Below, in pieces: positions 4,583 through 5,556 of a stretch of DNA of 5,556 bases. The first letter of the stretch is position 1; each line of letters opens with the position of its first letter. Location of the stretch: positions 1-5,556 of the forward strand of contig DASZGL010000088.1 in assembly GCA_035938875.1 (NCBI GenBank). The letters are read 5' to 3'. The notes below the pieces were generated by a model that did not search any database, was not told the origin of the DNA, and worked only from the letters and a program-made list of their open reading frames with translations. Origin of the DNA: DASZGL01 sp035938875 (GTDB lineage Bacteria > Chloroflexota > Dormibacteria > Aeolococcales > Aeolococcaceae). Made by a program: the position numbers and the translations under genes.

Positions 4583-5047
4583 CTATGTCGCCTTCCCGGT
4601 CAGATGCGCCCCCGGGGGCTGGGCCGGCGGAGCCGAACCGTCGCGGCGAAGCCGATCGGCCACGAAAAGGCTCATCTCCGCCAGGGGTACACCCACAGGG
4701 CAGACCGCGGCGGCCGCGGCCCAGTCGACGCCTTCGAGGTCGAGTTCCCGCGACGTCCACAGGTCGGGCAGGCTGCGGGTGAGCTGCGAGGGAAGTCGCT
4801 CGGCGCGCAGATAACCCGCCCTGGCTGCGGCGAAACCGCACAGCCCGCAACCGATGCAGCGCCCGTGCTCCGTCATCTGCTCGCGCTCCGATACGGTGAT
4901 CGCCGTGATCCGTTCGGGGGTGTAGAGCTCCTCGAACCGCGCCAAGCCGTCGTCGGGCGCACGGTGAAGGCTGCGGCGTACCGTGTGGCGCGCGTAGAGC
5001 ACCGCCAGGCGCCGCAGCGCATTGGCACGCTGCCACCTTCCCGGCAT
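4583..5047 (-). CDS. Small [4Fe-4S] protein, probable electron-transfer partner of GlpA
   Basis: Protein of 154 residues, started at ATG 5047, which overlaps the GlpA stop by one base (TGATG). A GGAG lies about 8 nt upstream. It has exactly four cysteines: C64, C67 and C70 in CIGCGLC, and C116 followed by Pro (VCPVGVP). In two-cluster ferredoxin-like domains (GlpC, HdrC, SdhB type), the first three cysteines of one motif and the distant Cys-Pro of the other bind one cluster. Here the other cysteines are replaced (AAA after CGF; W, A and A before C116), so one [4Fe-4S] cluster seems kept and one lost. The N-terminus is arginine-rich (LRRLAVLYARHTVRRSLHR) and the C-terminal 20 residues are Pro/Ala/Gly-rich. 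It probably passes electrons from the dehydrogenase to an acceptor; this rests on the overlap and the cysteines. No GlpC-like CCG domains are present. Confidence 0.85.
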   Translation of the reverse strand: MPGRWQRANALRRLAVLYARHTVRRSLHRAPDDGLARFEELYTPERITAITVSEREQMTEHGRCIGCGLCGFAAARAGYLRAERLPSQLTRSLPDLWTSRELDLEGVDWAAAAAVCPVGVPLAEMSLFVADRLRRDGSAPPAQPPGAHLTGKAT

Positions 5048-5556
5048 CAGCCGGGCTCCGTGGCGCGCAGCGGCGAGCCGGCGAGCGCGGCATCGCCGAA
5101 GGCGCCAAAGCTGTACATCGCCCCGCGAAAGAGCTCCTCCTGTGCCGCCGAGACACCGTGCTGCAGCACCGCGGGGCGCTGCTGCCAGCGGGCGTCGAGA
5201 AAGTCGGCCACCTCCTCCTCGATACGACCCTGCTTCCAGCCGCGCTCCTCGGCCATCACCTGGGCAGCGCTCCAGCAGCAGCGCATCCCCAGGCATCCGC
5301 CGCTGCTGCAGCGCACCCGGCGGAACAGGTCCTCGAGGCGCTCGACGTGCTCGTGACGCACGGCGTGACGCACCTCGGCGCGAGTCACAGGTTCGCACTC
5401 GCACAAGACACTGCGCCGTTCCACGTGGTCGGCCTGCTCCAGCAGGGTTTCCGCGCGGTCCCCGTGCCGCGCCACGAGTCGCGTCGCCACCGCCAAGGGC
5501 AGGTCGAAACGACCGGCCACGTCCTCGACGGACACCGGGTGCGCCCCTCCGGGGAG
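5047..5556 (-). CDS. glpA: Glycerol-3-phosphate dehydrogenase, GlpA-type, C-terminal part (cut by window edge)
   Basis: The last 169 residues and stop codon of a larger gene; the frame is open through the right edge (the first codons read LPGGAHPV), so the start and FAD domain lie outside. GlpA oxidises sn-glycerol-3-phosphate to dihydroxyacetone phosphate. The segment lines up along its length with the E. coli GlpA C-terminus as I remember it: LPG start, RHGDR, VLCECEPVTRAEV, LEDLFRR, CLGMRC, DFLDARW and LFRGAMYSFG correspond to LPGS, RHGDR, LVCECEAVTAGEV, LLDLRRR, CQGELC, TFLNERW and TRWVYQGLCG. The cysteines CxC, then 33 residues, then Cx4C fit a BFD-like [2Fe-2S] site. Two further cysteines (in RRVRC and the second of RCC) are extra. 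It overlaps the Fe-S gene by 1 nt, so they are one operon. An apparent GTG at 5535 is internal, not a start. Confidence 0.9.
   Translation of the reverse strand, partial: LPGGAHPVSVEDVAGRFDLPLAVATRLVARHGDRAETLLEQADHVERRSVLCECEPVTRAEVRHAVRHEHVERLEDLFRRVRCSSGGCLGMRCCWSAAQVMAEERGWKQGRIEEEVADFLDARWQQRPAVLQHGVSAAQEELFRGAMYSFGAFGDAALAGSPLRATEPG

Noticed and set aside
4415..5356. 313-residue plus-strand open frame opposite parA, the Fe-S gene and glpA
   Set aside because: The opposite strand carries three genes with unmistakable motifs, and this product shows none.

Overview
This is a gene-dense window from a high-GC bacterium. Codon third positions are strongly G/C and some starts are GTG. The sequence does not settle the lineage. 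The gene content (a DUF4388/PATAN-like protein, a PfkB sugar kinase, an orphan ParA, a GlpA-type dehydrogenase with a BFD-like domain) would fit Myxococcota, Actinomycetota or Chloroflexota-like soil bacteria, and I make no firm assignment.

Layout. Positions 1-301 are non-coding. Most of this is a highly structured repeat (about 44-205) made of consecutive short hairpins, followed by a presumed promoter and leader. One plus-strand gene follows (302-1159): a two-repeat DUF4388/PATAN-like protein with a long acidic N-terminal tail. It meets the minus-strand genes tail to tail, with only 4 nt between the two stop codons. Everything from 1164 to the right edge is on the minus strand. In transcription order, from the right edge leftwards, these are: the 3' end of a glycerol-3-phosphate dehydrogenase (glpA-like), a small four-cysteine iron-sulfur protein overlapping it by 1 nt, a ParA/Soj ATPase, a small lysine/alanine-rich basic protein overlapping parA by 17 nt, a hypothetical protein with a possible NTF2-like C-terminal domain, then a 193-nt gap with the second copy of the structured repeat, a small hypothetical protein, and a PfkB-family carbohydrate kinase.

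How the genes may work together. glpA and the Fe-S gene look like one electron-transfer unit that oxidises glycerol-3-phosphate. parA and its overlapping basic partner look like a ParA-type positioning or segregation pair with no ParB in view, so the cargo is unknown. Short spacings from glpA to the basic protein suggest one transcript. The gene at 2674-3330 may also be on it, across a 74-nt gap. The kinase and the small gene before it (22-nt spacing) form a second short unit.

The most unusual items are the two copies of the hairpin-array repeat and the ParA plus basic-partner pair. In the repeat, blocks of 17-25 nt are nearly or fully identical, while the arms of the first hairpin differ in sequence but still pair. 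That pattern points to selection on structure. The rest is fairly ordinary chromosomal sequence.
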